DNA from: Kibdelosporangium sp. MJ126-NF4
GTDB lineage: Bacteria; Actinomycetota; Actinomycetes; Mycobacteriales; Pseudonocardiaceae
Length of the DNA stretch: 64,000 bases
Reading direction: 5' to 3'
Assembly: GCF_000826545.1 (NCBI RefSeq)
Contig: NZ_CDME01000007.1
Location: 1-64,000, forward strand
Shown here: positions 9,618 to 24,600 of the stretch, one piece after another
Layout of the letters: each line of letters opens with the position of its first letter
How positions within the stretch are numbered: position 1 is the first letter of the stretch
Position numbers and translations under genes: made by a program
Notes under the pieces: model-generated
What the model saw: the letters and a program-made list of their open reading frames with translations, nothing else
What the model was told of the DNA's origin: nothing
Database searches by the model: none

Positions 9618-12600
9618 GGTGTCCCCTCCTCGGCGAGTTCGCGTTCGAGCTGGTCGATGTCGTCCTGGTCGAGTTCGAGCAGGACGAAGTCGGACGGTGT
9701 GGCACCACCGGCGCCTGTCTCGCCCGCGTGCCGGGCGAGTGTCTTCAGGGACTGCTCCCACAGCTGCGCCAAGAAATGGGCGCGGTCGGTGTCGATCAGC
9801 CGCGGTGGCCAGGTCAGGGCCAGGCGCAGCCGCGGTTCGGCGCCGCCTGCCCAGGTCAGCGCGGTGGCCTCCAGCACGTGCCGCAGCGGACCGGTGGGCG
9901 TGGCGGCGAGTTCACCCGCTTCGCCTGCCATGGCCCAGTCCCCGGTGGCGGCCTGGCCGACGCGGCCCGCGTAGTTGAACCCGATCTCCGGGTCCGGGTG
10001 GGCGGCCAGCAGCGGCGCGGTGTCGGGATTCAGGTGCCGCAGCAGGCCGTAGCCGAGTCCGTGGCCGGGGGTGGCGCGGAGTTGTTCCTTGACCGCCTTG
10101 AGCACCTGGCCCGGGTCGGGCACGCCGTAGGGGCCGGGGTCGAGCCGGACCGGGTGGACGGTGGTGAACCAGCCGACCGCGCGGTGCGGGTCGACTCCGC
10201 CGACTGGTTCGTTGCGGCCGTGGCCTTCGACGTCGACGATCACCGGTCCCTCGCCTGCCCATTCGCGTACGGCGACGGCGAGCGCGGTGAGCAGGATGTC
10301 GTCGACGCCGACGCCGTAGAGCTGGGGCAGTGTGCGGGTGATGGCCGCGGTGTCGTTGGCGGACAAGGTGATCCGCACGGTTTCGGTGTCGGCGGCGTTG
10401 TCGCCTGCCGCCACACGGCGGCGGCCGTACTGCGGTGGTGGGTCCGCGAGCACGCGTCGCCAGTGGTCGAGTTCGGTGTGGACGGTCCGGGCGTGCGCAG
10501 TGAGCGCGGTCGCCCACCGGCGGAACGTGGCGCTGACCGGGGTGAGGTTTCCTGCTCCGGCGGCGGCGCGCAGATCCTCGATGAGGACCGACCAGGAGAC
10601 CGCGTCGACCGCCACGTGGTGGACGACCAGCAGCAGCCGTCCCGGAGTAGTGAGGCCCGCGTCGAACCACACCGCGCGCAGCACGACACCGCTGGCCGGG
10701 TCCAGGTCGGCGACGGCGTCCCGTGCGGCCGTGGTGATCACCTCGGGGCCGATGCCCGCCACCCGGCGCAGAAGTTCGTCCACCGGCACGGTTCCGGGCG
10801 GGTCGACGGTGAGGACGCCGTCGGTGAAACGGGAGCGGAGCAGGTCGTGGTGGTCCACGAGCGTCCGCAGCGCTGCGACGAGGGCGTCGGTGGTGAGCCC
10901 GGCTGGGGCCTGCAGCAGCACCGACTGGTGCAGGTCGGCGGGCAGCGGCCCGCGAGCCAGCACGTCGAGCAGCACAGGCGTGAGCGGCACGTCGCCGACG
11001 CCGTCCTCGGGACCGGCCTCGTCCTGCGGCACGGCCGTCGCAGCGACGGCCAAGCGGGCCGCGCTGCCGAGCTGGAACACGTCCTTCGGGGCCAGCAGCA
11101 GACCCGCCGCACGGGCCTTGCTCACCAGTTGGACGGAGCCGATGCTGTCGCCGCCGAGTGCGAAGAACGTGGCGTCCGGGTCGACCGGCTCGTCCGGGGC
11201 GAACCCGAGGACCTCACCGATGATCCGGCACAGCAGTTCCTCGGCCGGGCCGCCCGGTACACGGGTGGCACCGGTGGGGCGTGACGGCGCGGGCAGCGCG
11301 GCACGGTCGAGCTTTCCGTTGCCAGTCAACGGAAGTTCGCCGATCTCGACGAGCGTGGCTGGGACGAGGTAGTCCGGCAGCACGCCGGACAGGTGCTCAC
11401 GGAGGGCTGTGATGTCCACACCGGACGGTCCGGGGACGACGTAGCCGACCAGGCGCCGCTCGCCGGGGCGATCCTCGCGGACCACCACGGCACAGGCCGC
11501 CACCGCCGGGTGCCTGCCGAGCACGGTCTCCACTTCGCCCGGCTCGACACGGAAACCGCGCACCTTGACCTGGTCGTCGGCGCGGCCGACGAACTCCAGC
11601 AGGCCGCCGCGACGGCGGACGAGGTCGCCGGTGCGGTACATCCGCGCCCCGGGCGGCCCGGACGGGTCGGCGACGAACCGTTCGGCGGTCAGACCCGAAC
11701 GGTCGAGGTAGCCACGCGCCAGTCCGGTGCCGCCGATGTAGAGCTCACCCACAGCACCGGGCGGGACGGGCAGCAGGCCGCGGTCGAGCACGTGCAGCCG
11801 GGTGCCCGCGGTGGGCCCGCCGAGCGGTACCCGTTCGCCGAGCCGGTCGGTGGCGGCGACGCGGTGCGCGGTGGCGCACAAGGTGATCTCGGTGGGCCCG
11901 TAGAGGTGGCGCACCACCAGGTGCGGGCAGGCGCGCAGCAGGGCCTCGACGGGGGCGACCGGCACGATGTCGCCGCCGGTCAGCACCTCGCGGACACCGC
12001 CGAGCGCGTCGGCCAGGTCGGCGGCCACGGCGGCGAACAGGCCGGCGGTGAAGTGCACCGCCGTGACGCCCGCGTCGACGATGATCCGCTTGAGCTCGGC
12101 CAGGTCGAGCTCACCGGGCGGGGCGAGGACGATCTCGCCGCCGGTCAGCAGCGGGACCCAGATCTCGTAGTCGGAGATGTCGAACGCGTACGGGGCGTGC
12201 ATCAGCACCCGGTCGCCGGGACCACGGTCCCAGCCCGGGTCGAGGGCCAGGTCCAGCAGCGCGCTGTGGGAGATCGCGATGCCCTTGGGTTCGCCCGTGG
12301 ATCCCGAGGTGTGCATGACGTACGCCAGCGCGTCCCCGGCGACGGGCATACCGGGCGCGGTGTCAGGCAGCGTGGAGAGATCCTCCTCGTCGACGACCAG
12401 GACACGCGCTACCGGCGGGACACCGCGCCGCCGCCAAGCCGAGTCGGTGACCAACACGCCCGCGGCCGCGTCGGCGACGATCCGCCGCATCCGCTCCGGC
12501 GGGTGCCCGGGGTGCAGCGGCAGGTACGCCGCGCCTGCCTTGAGCACACCAAGCAGGGTGGCGATCAGGTCCAGGCCGCGGTCGAGCAGCACCGCGACCC

Positions 12601-15600
12601 GCTGTTCCGGACCGACACCGAGTTGGCTGAGCCGATGCGCCACCTGGTTGGCGCGGGCGTCGAGTTCGGCGTAGGTGAGTGTCTGTTCGCCGGAGCGGAC
12701 GGCGACGGCGTCCGCACGGGCGACGGCGACCGCCGCGAACACGGCGGCCACATCGCGGTCCCCGGTATGGACGATCCCGGGCCCCTCGGCCGGGCCGCCA
12801 CCGAGGTCGATCCGGCCGATCGACTGGTCCGGGTCGGCAACGACCGCGCGCAGCACCAGTTCCAGAGAGTCCACTATGGACTCGATGGTGGCCTGGTCGA
12901 ACAGCTCGGCGCTGTACTCGACCATGCCGCCGATGCCGTCGGTGTTCTCGCGCAGGCTGAACGCGAGGTCGAACTTGGCCACGCCGGTGTCGAACGGGAC
13001 GGGCCGCACGGTGAGACCGGGCAGTTCCGCCTCCGGTTCGGGCGTGTTCTGGAACGCCAGCAGCACTTGGAACAGCGGGTGCCGCGCGGTGGAGCGGACC
13101 GGGTTGAGCAGTTCGACCAGCCGCTCGAACGGCAGGTCCTGGTGGGCGAACGCGCCGAGGTCGACAGCTCGGGCCCGCGTGAGCAGCTCGGTGAACGACG
13201 GGTCGCCCGAGGTGTCCAGGCGCAGCACGAGAGTGTTGGCGAACGAGCCGACGAGACCGTCGACGGCCTCGTCGAGCCGCCCGGCGACGGGCGTGCCGAT
13301 GGGGATGTCCTCGCCGCCGCCGAAACGGGTCAGCACGGCCGCGAGCGCCGCGTGCACCACCATGAACGGGCTGGTTCCGGTGCGGGCGGCCAACTCGGCA
13401 ACGCCCTCGCGCACCTCCGGCGCCCAGGCCAGCGGCAGGCGTCCGCCGTGGTGGCCGGAGACGGCGGGGCGGGTGCGGTCCACGGGCAGGACCAGTTCGA
13501 CGGGCGACCCGTCGAGTGCCGCGCGCCAGTAGGCGGCCTGCCCGGCGGCAACACTGTCTGATGTGGACTCGTCGCCGAGCAGGTCACGTTGCCAGAGCGT
13601 GTAGTCGATGTACTGCACCGGCAGCGGCGCCCAGTCGGGCGCGTGCCCGTGGACGCGGGCGGTGTAGGCGTCGGCGAGGTCGGTGATCAGCGGCGCCATG
13701 GACCAGCCGTCAGCGGCGCTGTGGTGCACCGACAGCAGCAGAACGTGATCGGTGGGGGTGAGCTCGAACAGCGCGGCCCGCAACGGGATCCGGGCGGTCA
13801 GGTCGAACGGCGCGGTGGCTTCGGCGCGCAGCCGCTCGTGGAGCGCGTCCTCGGTGACCGGGTACACCGGCAGGTCGACCTCGGTCGGGTCGAGGACCAA
13901 CTGTCCGACCGTTCCGTCGCGTTCGGCGAAGACCGTGCGCAGCGCCTCGTGCCGGGTGAGCACGTCACGCAGAGCCGCACGCAAGGCAGCGCGGTCGAGC
14001 TCTCCGACGAGCCGCAGCGGCACCGGCATGGCGTAGACGGCACGGTCCTCGCTGAGCCGCTCCAGGAACCACATCCTGCGCTGCGCCGACGACAGTGGCG
14101 GCAGCGCGGGCCGCTCACGCGCCACCAGCGGTGGCCTGGCGGGTGCGGTGGTCTCGGCGAGCAGTCCGGCCACGGTGGGGTGGTCGAACACGGCCGACAG
14201 CGGGATCTCCACGCCCAGCTCGGTCCTCGCGCGGTTGACCAGCCGGGTGGCCAGCAGCGAATGCCCGCCCAGGTCGAAGAAACCGTCGTCCACGCCGACC
14301 TGGGCGAGCCCGAGAACCTCGGCGAACAGTCCACACAGGACTTCTTCGCGCCAGGTCGACGGCGCCCGCCGGACGGGACCGGCCTCCGGGGCTGGCAGCC
14401 GTTCCCGGTCGACCTTGCCGTTGGCGGTGAGCGGGATGTCCGGCACGAGCACGATCGCCGACGGCACCGCGTACGCGGGCAAGGTGTCGGCCATGTGCGT
14501 GCGCAGCTCTCCGACATCCACACCGCCGCCCGGCTCGGCGATCACGTAGCCGACGAGCCTGCGGTCGCCCGGCCGGTCCTCACGCACGATCACGGCACAG
14601 CGGGCGACGCCGGAATGCTTGCCCAGCACGGCCTCCACCTCGCCGAGCTCGATCCGGAAACCGCGCAGCTTCACCTGGTCGTCGGCGCGCCCGGCGAACT
14701 CCAACTCGCCGTCGGCACCTCGGCGGGCGAGGTCGCCGGTGCGGTACATGCGCGAACCCGGCGGGCCGAACGGGTCAGCGACGAACCGCTCGGCGGTCAG
14801 CGCGCCCCGGTCGAGATAGCCGCGGGCGAGCCCGGCACCGGCCACGTACAGCTCCCCGACCACACCGGGTGGGACCGGACGCAAACCTGAGCCGAGCACG
14901 TACACCCGGGCACCGGAGATCGGCGAACCGAGCGGCGCGACAACCGGCCCGGACAGCGGCTCGCTCAACGTGGCACAGACCGTGGTTTCGGTGGGGCCGT
15001 AGGCGTTGAGCATGGTCACCCGGTCCGACCAGGCGGCCACGACGTCCGGCGGGCACGTCTCGCCGCCGGTGAGCAGCCCCCGCAGGGATGGCCACCGCGC
15101 CGGATCGAGCGTCGCGACGAACGCGGGCGGCAGCATCGCGTGCGTGACGGCGTGCCGGGTGACGAAGCGAACGAACTCCTCGCCCGCGCGCTGTTCCGGC
15201 TTGGCCACCACCAGTGCGGCGCCCGAGGTCAGCGCGGTGGCCAGTTCGCAGGCGGAGGCGTCGAAGCTGAGCGACGCGAACTGCAGCAGCCGCGCGCCCG
15301 TGTCGACGCCGAGCGTCTCGCGGTGCGCGGCGGCCAGCCCGGCGAGGCCGCGATGAGTGACCAGCACGCCCTTCGGCGTGCCGGTGGAACCGGAGGTGTA
15401 GACGACGTAGGCCGGGTGGTCGACCAACGGGCCGGACACCGGGACGTCGTCGGACAGCGCCGGGTCGTCGAGCCGCCACCGGGTGATGCCCTCGGGAAGT
15501 CGGTCGGCGGCGCCTGCGACGGTGAGCACGCCCAGCGGCGCCGCGTCGTCGAGCAGGAAGCCGGTCCGGGCGGCCGGGAGGTCGAGGTCGAGAGCCAGGT

Positions 15601-18600
15601 AGGCGGCACCGGCCTTGAGGACGCCGAGCGCGGCGACGATCAGCTCCGGCGAGCGCGGAATGGCCAGCGCCACCACCACTTCCGGCCCCGCGCCACGCGC
15701 GGCCAGCAGCTGCGCGACGCGGGTGGACGCGTCGTCGAGCTCGGCGTAGGTGCGGTTGCCGTCGTCGTGGATGACGGCGAGCGCGTGCGGGGTGCGCGCC
15801 ACCTGCTCGGCGAACATCGCGGGCAGCGTCGCGGGCTCGACTGACGCGCCATGCCACCCCGGTTGCTCGCCAGGCAGTAGCAGGTCGCCGCGGGTGATCG
15901 GCCGGTCAGGCTCAGCGAGCACGGCGCGCAGCAGCGCGGCGAAGCGAGCGGCGAGGCGCTCGGCGGTGGCGCGGTCGAACAGGTCGGCGCTGTACTCGAG
16001 GATGCCTTCGACGGCGTCGGCGCGTTCACGCAGGCCGAACGACAGGTCGAACCGGGCCTGGTCGAGTTCGACCGGCTCGGCGCGCAGCGACAGTCCGGGC
16101 AGCTCAAGGCCGGGGCCCTGGTCGTTCTGGAACGCCAGCAGCACCTGGAACAGCGGGTGCCGTGCCTGTGACCGCGCCGGGTTGACGATCTCGACGACCC
16201 GCTCGAACGGCACGTCCTGGTGGGCGTAGGCAGCCAGGTCCGCCGTGCGGACCCGCGTGAGCAGTTCGCGGAAGCTCACCGCGCCGGAGGTGTCGGTGCG
16301 CAGCACGAGGGTGTTGGTGAAGAACCCGACGAGGTCGTCGAGTGCGGCGTCGACGCGGCCCGCGATCGGAGTTCCGATGGGGATGTCGGTGCCCGCGCCC
16401 AGTCCGGTGAGCAGAGCGGCGACGGCGGCGTGCACGACCATGAACACCGTCGTGCCGGTTTCCCGCGCCACCTCACGCAGCCGCTGGTGCACCAGGGCGT
16501 CCCACGACAGGGGAACCTGTCCGCCGCGGTGGCTGGCGACAGCGGGCCGGATCCGGTCGGCGGGCAGCGTGATCTCGCCGGGCAGGCCCGCGAGGGTCCG
16601 CGCCCAGTACGCTTCCTGGTCGGCGGCGATCCCACCTGGGCCGAGCAGTTCATGCTGCCACAGCGTGTAATCCACATAGGACACGGGCAGCGGAGTCCAC
16701 TGCGGAGCCGAACCGGCGATTCTCGCGGAGTAGGCGTTGACCAGGTCACGGGCCAGCGGCGCGGTCGACCAGCCGTCGGCGGCGATGTGGTGCAGCACAA
16801 GGACAAGCACGTGCTCGTCGGCGGCAAGACGGACCAGCCGGGCGCGCAGCGGGATGTCCGTCGACAGGTCGAACGCGGCCGACTCGGCGGCGATCAGCGC
16901 GGGCAGGTCCGCGACGGACCCGTCCCGCACGGACAACTCGACCTCCGGATCGGCCAGCAGCGCCTGGTAGGGCTCGCCGTCCCGGTCGGGGAAGGTGGTG
17001 CGCAGGGGCTCATGGCGGCCGACGACGTCCTGCAGGGCGGCGCGCAACGCGGCCACGTCGAGCGTCCCGGTGAGCCGCAGCGCGGCGGGCATGGTGTACG
17101 TCCCGCCCGCGCGCAGCCTGTCGAGGAACCACAAGCGGCGCTGCGCATACGACAGCGGCGGCAGCGACGGCCGGGGCTCGACCGGCCGCACAGCGGGACG
17201 AACTCGTTCGCCGCTGCTGAGGCGGGTCGCCATGCCCGCGACAGTCGGCGCGTTGAACAGGGCGCCGAGCGGGACCTCCACGCCGAGTTCGGCGCGGATC
17301 CGTGACACCACCCGGGTGGCGAGCAGCGAATGGCCGCCCAACGCGAAGAAGTCGTCGTCCACGCCGGGTTCGACGCCAAGCACCTCGGCGAACAAGGTGC
17401 GCAGGACCTGCTCGTGCTGGGTGAGTTCACGCTCGTCGGCGACGGCCTCGCGGATCGGCGCGGGCAGCGCCGTGCGGTCGATCTTTCCGTTGGGAGTCAA
17501 CGGAAGCGTGTCGAGCGTGACGAACGCCGACGGCACCAGGTGCGCGGGCAGGGTGGCCGCCGCGTGCGCACGCAGCTCGGAGATGTCCACTGTGGATGGT
17601 GTGGCGTAGGCGACCAGGCGCCGGTCGCCGGGTTTGTCCTCGCGCACCACGACCACGCACCGGTCCACGTCCGGCCGCTCGCGCAGGGCAGCGGCGATCT
17701 CGCCGGGCTCGACGCGGTGACCACGGACCTTGACCTGGTCGTCGGCGCGGCCCGCGAACTCCAGCACTCCGTCAGTACGGCGGCGCACCAGGTCGCCGGT
17801 GCGGTACATCCGCGCGCCCGGAGCGCCGAACGGGTCGGCGACGAACCTGGCCGCGGTCAGTCCCGGCCTGTGCAGATAGCCGCGCGCGACACCGTGCCCA
17901 GCCAGGTACAACTCCCCCACCACGCCAGGCGGGACCGGACGCAGGCCCGGACCGAGCACGTGGGCGCGGGTGTTGGCCAGCGGAAGCCCGATCGGCACTG
18001 TGCCACGCGGCAGATCCGCGCCGGGTTCGAGGCGGTACTCGGTCGCGCTGACCGTGGTCTCAGTCGGGCCGTAGACGTTGCGCACCACCACATCCGGGTG
18101 GTTTCGGCGCCAGGTGGCCAGCGCGTCGCCCGACAGTGCCTCGCCCGCGAGGAGCAGGTCCTCGGTCGGCGAGAACGTGGTCGGGAGCGCTTCCAGCGAC
18201 GGCAAATGCGAAGGAGTCGCCTTCAGCAGCGACGGTGCCGGGACGGGCGGGTCGGCATCGTCGGACAGCGCGCCGATGACGACGGTGCCACCGGCGACGA
18301 GCGGGACGAACAATGCCGTGACGGTGAGGTCGAACGACACCGACGAGTGCAGCAGCGTGGTCCCGCGTGCGCTCGGGTAGCTGCTCGCCGCCCAGGTCAG
18401 GTAGTTCACCAGGCCGCGGTGCTCGACCACGACGCCCTTGGGGCCGCCGGTGGAGCCGGACGTGTGGATCACGTACGCCGGGTGTTCCGGACGCAGCGGC
18501 CGCCGCCGGGTGAGCGGGGCATCCGAGTCGCCGGGAGTGTCTCGCTCAGTGACCACCAGAGTCGGGCGAACATCAGGCACCAGCTCAACCGGAGCATCCG

Positions 18601-21600
18601 ATCCAGTGACCATCAAGGCCGGGCGCGTGTCGCGCAACAGCAACTCGATCCGCTCGGCCGGGTAGCCGGGATCGACCGGCACGTAAGCGGCCCCGGCCTC
18701 CAGCACCCCGAGCAAGGCGACCAGCAATGCCGGAGATGGCGGCAGCGACACCGCGACCAGGTCTTCCGGTCCGACTCCCGCCGCGATCACCTGGGCGGCA
18801 ACAGCTCGGGCACGGCAGTGCAGGTCGCGGTAGGTCACCGTTTCGGCGCCGTGGCGCAAGGCCACCGCGTCGGGGGTGCGGGCGGCTTGCGCGGCAAGCA
18901 GGTCGGGCACCGTGACGGCAGGAACGGGCGCGGTGGTGTCGTTCCACCGCCGCAGCCGGTCTTGTTCGCTGAGGTCAAGCAGGTCGACTACGGCCACCGG
19001 GACGTCCGGCTCGGCGAGCACGGCCGTCAGCAGCCGATGCAGACGACGGGTGAGCGTCTCGACGGTGCCGTGGTCGAACAGGTCCGCGCTGTACTCCAGG
19101 TAACCGACGATCCCGGCCAGGCCGCCGCCGTCGTGGCGTTCGCGCAGGTTGAGCGAGAGGTCGAACTTGGCGGTGTCGAGGTCGAGCCGTTCGAGCCGGG
19201 CGGTGAGGCCGGGCAGCCGCAGCGCTGGCTCCGGGGTGTTCTGGAACGTGAGCAGCACCTGGAACAGCGGGTGCCTGGCCAGCGAGCGGGGCGGGTTGAG
19301 CACCTCGACCAGTCGCTCGAACGGCACGTCCTGGTGGGCGAACGCGGCGAGGTCGGTCTCCCGCACCCGGTCGAGCAGGGCGCGGAAAGTGGGCACGCCA
19401 CTGGTGTCGGTTCGCAGGACCAGGGTGTTGGTGAAGAAGCCGACCAGGTCGTCGAGCGCCTCGTCGACGCGACCGGCGACCGGGGTGCCGACCGGGATGT
19501 CCGTTCCTGCACCGATCCCGGACAGCAGCGCCGCGAGGGCGGCGTGCACGACCATGAACGGAGTCGTCCTGGTTTGCTTGGCCAGCGCGGTGATCTCGGC
19601 GTGCAGCCGGGCGTCCCACTCGACCGGGACCCGGCCGCCACGATGGCTCGCCGAAGCCGGGCGAGGCCGGTCGGTGGGCAGCGGCAGTTCGGCGGGCAAC
19701 TCGGCCAGCGTGGTGGTCCAGTGGTCGAGCTGGCGGCGGGCGAGACTGTCCGGCCGGTCCTCGTCGCCGAGCAGTTCTCGTTGCCAGAGCGCGTAGTCGG
19801 CGTACTGCACCGGCAGCGGCGTCCATTCCGGGGCCTGTCCGTCGCGGCGGGCGGCGTAGGCGACGCTCAGGTCACGAGCCAGCGGCGCCATCGACCAGCC
19901 GTCGCCCGCGCTGTGGTGCACCAGCAGCGCCAGCACGTGGTCGGCGGGCCCGAGTCGGAACAGCTCGACCCGCACCGGCCCGGTGCCCAGGTCGAAGCCC
20001 GCGGTGATCGCGGCCCGCACCCGTTCGCCCAGCACGTCTTCGGTGACATCGGAGACCGGCAGGTCGACAACAGCAGGACGTACTTCCTGCGCGGGTTCGC
20101 CGTCGTGGTCGACGAAGGCGGTGCGCAGCGACTCGTGCCGTTCGAGCAGATCAGCGAGCGCGGCCCGCAACGCGTCGATGTCGAGGTCGCCGCGCAGCCG
20201 GAGCACGATCGGCATCGCGTAGACGGCTCCGCCGCCTTGCAGCCGGTCGAGGAACCAGAGCCTGCGCTGTGCTGAGGACAGCGGTATCCGAGCGGGCCGG
20301 GTCCACGGCCGCAGCGGCGGGCGGGCGGTGTCGGCGGCCGCGAGGTCGGCGACGAGGCCCGCGACCGTCGGTGTCTCGAACACCGACGCCAACGGGATCT
20401 CCACACCCAACTCGGCGCGGCACCGGGCGACCAGTCGGGTCGCCAGCAGTGAATGTCCGCCGAGGGTGAAGAAGTCGTCGTCGATGGACACCCTGGCCAC
20501 GCCGAGCACGTCGGCGAACAGTCCACAGAGGACTTCCTCGCGGGCGTCACGCGGGCCGCGGCCGGTGACCGGTCCCCAGTCGGCGACGGGCAGCGCGCGC
20601 CGGTCGACCTTGCCGTTGGGGGTGAGCGGGAACGCGTCGAGCACCACGAACACCGAGGGCACCAGGTAGGCGGGCAACGTCCGCGACAGCGCCGACCGCA
20701 GCTCGGCGGGCAGGGTCGCGGCCAGGCGGGCGCGCTTGGGGTCGTTGGCGAGCGGCCCCCGAATCCCAGCGGCGCGGTAGACACGGGACAGCACAGGGGC
20801 TTGGTCGGTGGTGAACACGATGTCCAGCGCGGCGTCACCGGACCACGTCACCAGCGCGCGCATACCCAAGCGGTGGGCGAGTTCGTGGAAGTCCTCAGGG
20901 TGCGGAGCGTCCCCACCCAGCCGCGCGTTGGGCACGCCGGTGATCCGCAGTTCCCCGGCCACAACGCCGAGATCGCCGTCCCACTCCATCTCGGTGACCG
21001 CGGCGAGGTCGGGGGCTGGCGCGCGACTCAGGACGACCTCGTAACGGTAGTCGCTGAGCTCGTTGCGGTCGCGGCCACGCTTGAGCCGGATGTCAACAGT
21101 GGGGAACAACGCGTCCAGCCCGGTGAAGTAGTCCGGATCCACGAGCAGTTCGTGTTCGGTGAGCACGTCGTGGTCGACCAGCCGGGCCAGCCGCTCGGCA
21201 TCGACACCGGCATCGACGCGGGCCCGCTGCACACGCTCACGCAAGTGGCGCAGCAGCCGGAGGTTGCGCACGTCGCCGAGGTAGAGCGCGCCGCCGTCGG
21301 CGAGCAGTTCCGCGGCGCCGCGGACGACACGGTCGAGGTAGTCGAGGTCGGGGAAGTACTGGACGACCGAGTTGAGCACGATGACGTCGAAGTGGCCGCG
21401 GGGCAGGTCGTCGAACACGTGCGCGGGCTGGGCCAGCAGCCGCACCCGGTCGCACAGGCGCTCGTCGCGCTCCACCTGGGTACGCAGGGTGTCGATCACG
21501 GGAGCGGACAGGTCAGTGCCCCAGTACTCGGCGCACCACGGGGCCACTTCGGACAGCACCAGGCCGGTACCGACGCCGAGTTCGAGCACCCGCCGCGGGT

Positions 21601-24600
21601 TCAACGCGCGGATGCGCTCCACGGCGGCCTCGCGCCACGCCCGCATCTCGTCGAGCGGGATCGGGGTGCCGTCGATCGAGTCGGTCCAGCCGCCGAAGTC
21701 GGTACCCAGCGGGGCCACGTCTGGGGCGGTGTACTGGTCGTCGATCACCGTGGTCCAGTCACCGACCAGGTCGTCGCCGACCGTGGTGGCGGCAGTCTTG
21801 TCAGGGACCACGTACGCGACGAGAGCGCCCTCACGGGCAACGACGGCGGCACCGCCCACGCCGGGCCGGGCGGCCAGCGCGGCCTCGACCTCACCCGGTT
21901 CGACGCGGTGCCCACGGACCTTGACCTGGTCGTCGGCGCGGCCCGCGAACTCCAACACCCCGTCGGCGCGCCAGCGCGCGAGGTCGCCGGTGCGGTACAT
22001 CCGCTGCCCCGGCTCGTCGAACGGGCAGGCGACGAACCGCTCGGTGGTCAGCGCCGGGCGGCCGAGGTAGCCGCGCGCCAGGCCAGCGCCCGCCACGTAC
22101 AGCTCACCCGGCACGCCGATCGGCAGCGGCCGGAGCCGCTCATCGAGGACGTAGGCGCGCAACCCGGCCAGCGGCCGTCCGATCGGGGGACGCCCCGCGC
22201 CCGACAACGGCTCGCTGACGGCTGCGGCGACCGTGGTCTCGGTCGGACCGTAGCCGTTGACGAAGTGCCGTCCGGGTGACCACGCGTCGACCACAGCGCC
22301 GGTCACGGCCTCGCCCGCGACGACGATGGCCCGCACCGAGGGCAGGTCGTCCGGGGACATGACCTCCAGCGCGCCCGGCGGCACGGTCAGGTGGGTGATT
22401 CCTTCCTCGGCAACCAGCGCGGCCAGCGGCGAACCCGGGCGCACTCGTTCCGACGTGGCCGCCACCAGGCAGGCGCCGGAGAGCAAGGCGCAGAACTCCC
22501 ACAGTGCCGCGTCGAAGCTCGCCGAGGCGAACTGCAGCACCCGCTCCCGTGGGCCGAATCCGGAGCGTTGATGCGCGTCACGCAGGCTGGTGAGACCGGT
22601 GTGAGTGACCACGACGCCCTTGGGGCGGCCGGTGGAACCCGACGTGTAGATGACGTACGCCGGGTGCTGCGGCCGCAGCGGAACACGGCGCTCGTCGTCG
22701 CTGACGGAGTGGTCGGGGTGGTCGGCCACGGCGAGTTCGGCGAACTCCACCGGGGTGATCAGCAGCGACGGCTGGGCGTCCTCGACCATGGCGGCGACGC
22801 GCTCGGCCGGGTAGTCCGGATCGATGGGCAGGTAGGCGGCACCAGCCTTGAGGACGGCCAACATCGCGACGACCAGGTTGATCGAGCGGGGCAGCCGCAA
22901 CGCGACGAGGTCTTCCGGGCCGGTTCCCCGCGCGATCAGGGCGCGGGCAAGCCGGTTCGCGGTGGCGTCGAGCTCGGCGTAGGTCAGTTCCACGCCGTCG
23001 CACCGCACGGCGGGCCAGTCGGGAGTGCGCCGCACCTGGGCCTCGAACAGGCCGGGGATGGTGCCGATCGGCGTGGCCGGGCCGGTGTCGTTCCACTCGC
23101 GCAGCACCCGCGCGGTGTCGGCGGGGCCGAGCAGGTCGAACTCACCGAGCCGCCGGTCGGGGGCGGCCACGGCGGCGGTCAGCAGGGCGCGCAGGGCCTC
23201 GGTGAGCCGTCGTACCGTCTCGGGTTCGAACAGCTCGGCGCTGTACTCGGCGTAGCCGGTGAGCCCGGCGGGAGCGCCGTCCGCGTCCCACAGCTCGGTG
23301 AAACTGAACGACAGGTCGAACTTGGCGCCACCCGGGTGCACCTGCCGGACCCGCGAGCGCAGCCCGGGCAGGTCCAGCTTCGCTTCCTGGTTGTTCTGCA
23401 GAACGAGGAAAACCTGGAACAGCGGTTGCCGGTGGGCCTTGCGGCCCGGGTTGAGCACCTCGACCAGCCGCTCGAACGGGAACGTCTGGCGGGCGAAGGC
23501 GGCGAGGTCGCGCTCGCGCACCCGGTCGAGCAGTTCGGCGAACGTGGGGTCGCCCGCGGTGTCCGTACGCAGCACCAGGGTGTTGACGAAGAAGCCGACC
23601 AGGTCGTCGAGTTCCCGCTCGCCGCGACCGGCGACAGCTGTGCCGACCGGGATGTCGTGACCGGCGCCGAACCGGGTGAGCAGGGCCGTAAGCCCGGCGT
23701 GCAGCACCATGAAGACCGTTGCCCTGTGCGCACGGCCGAGGTCGAGCAGCGCCCGGTGCAGGTCGGCGTCGAACGGGATCGGCACGACACCGCCGCGGTG
23801 CGCGGCCGTCCGGGGCCTGACGTGGTCCACCGGCAGGCGGATCTCCTCCGGCAGGCCGTCCAGCGCGGCGGTCCAGTGCGCCAGCTGACGCCCGGCGAGG
23901 CTGTCGGGATCGGACTCGTCGCCGAGCAGTTCACGCTGCCACAGCGTGTGGTCGACGTACTGCACGGGCAGCTCGGGCAGGCGCGGCGGGCGACCGGCCA
24001 GCCGGGCGGCGTAGGCGGCGGACAGGTCGCGAGCCAGCGGCACCAACGACCAGCCGTCGCCCGCGATGTGGTGCAGCACAAGCAACAACACGGCGTCGCC
24101 GGGTTCGACTACGTACAGCGCCGCGCGCAACGGCGGTTCGCTGGTGAGGTCGAACTGGGCGGTGACCGCGGCTCGCATCCGCTCGTCGAGATCGTCCTCC
24201 GTGGCCGCGATGACTGCCATCTCGACCGCTGCCGTGGGCAGCACTCGTTGCCACGGTTCACTTTCGTTCTCGGCGAAGACTGTGCGCAGTGTTTCGTGGC
24301 GGGCTACGACGTCGCCGAGCGCGGCACGCAGCGCCGCCACGTCGAGTTCGCCGGTGAGGTGTACGGCGAGCGGGATGTGGTAGGCCGAGCCGGTGGACTC
24401 GACCCGTTCGAGGAACCACAGCCTGCGCTGGGCGAACGACAGCGGCACCCGTTGTGGCCTTGGCATCGGACGCGGCGCGGCAACCGCGGCACGAGCCCCG
24501 CCGAGCCGGGCGGCGAGGCTCGCAGGAGTCGGGTGGTCGAACACGACGTCGAGACCGACCTCGGCGCCCAGTTCGGCTTTGATCCGGCCGAGCAGCCGAG

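Noticed and set aside
5781..9974. 1397-residue rightward ORF opposite the terminal NRPS module
   Set aside because: It is an antisense shadow of a well-defined C-A-T-TE protein; it has no family motifs and arises from GC-rich third positions.
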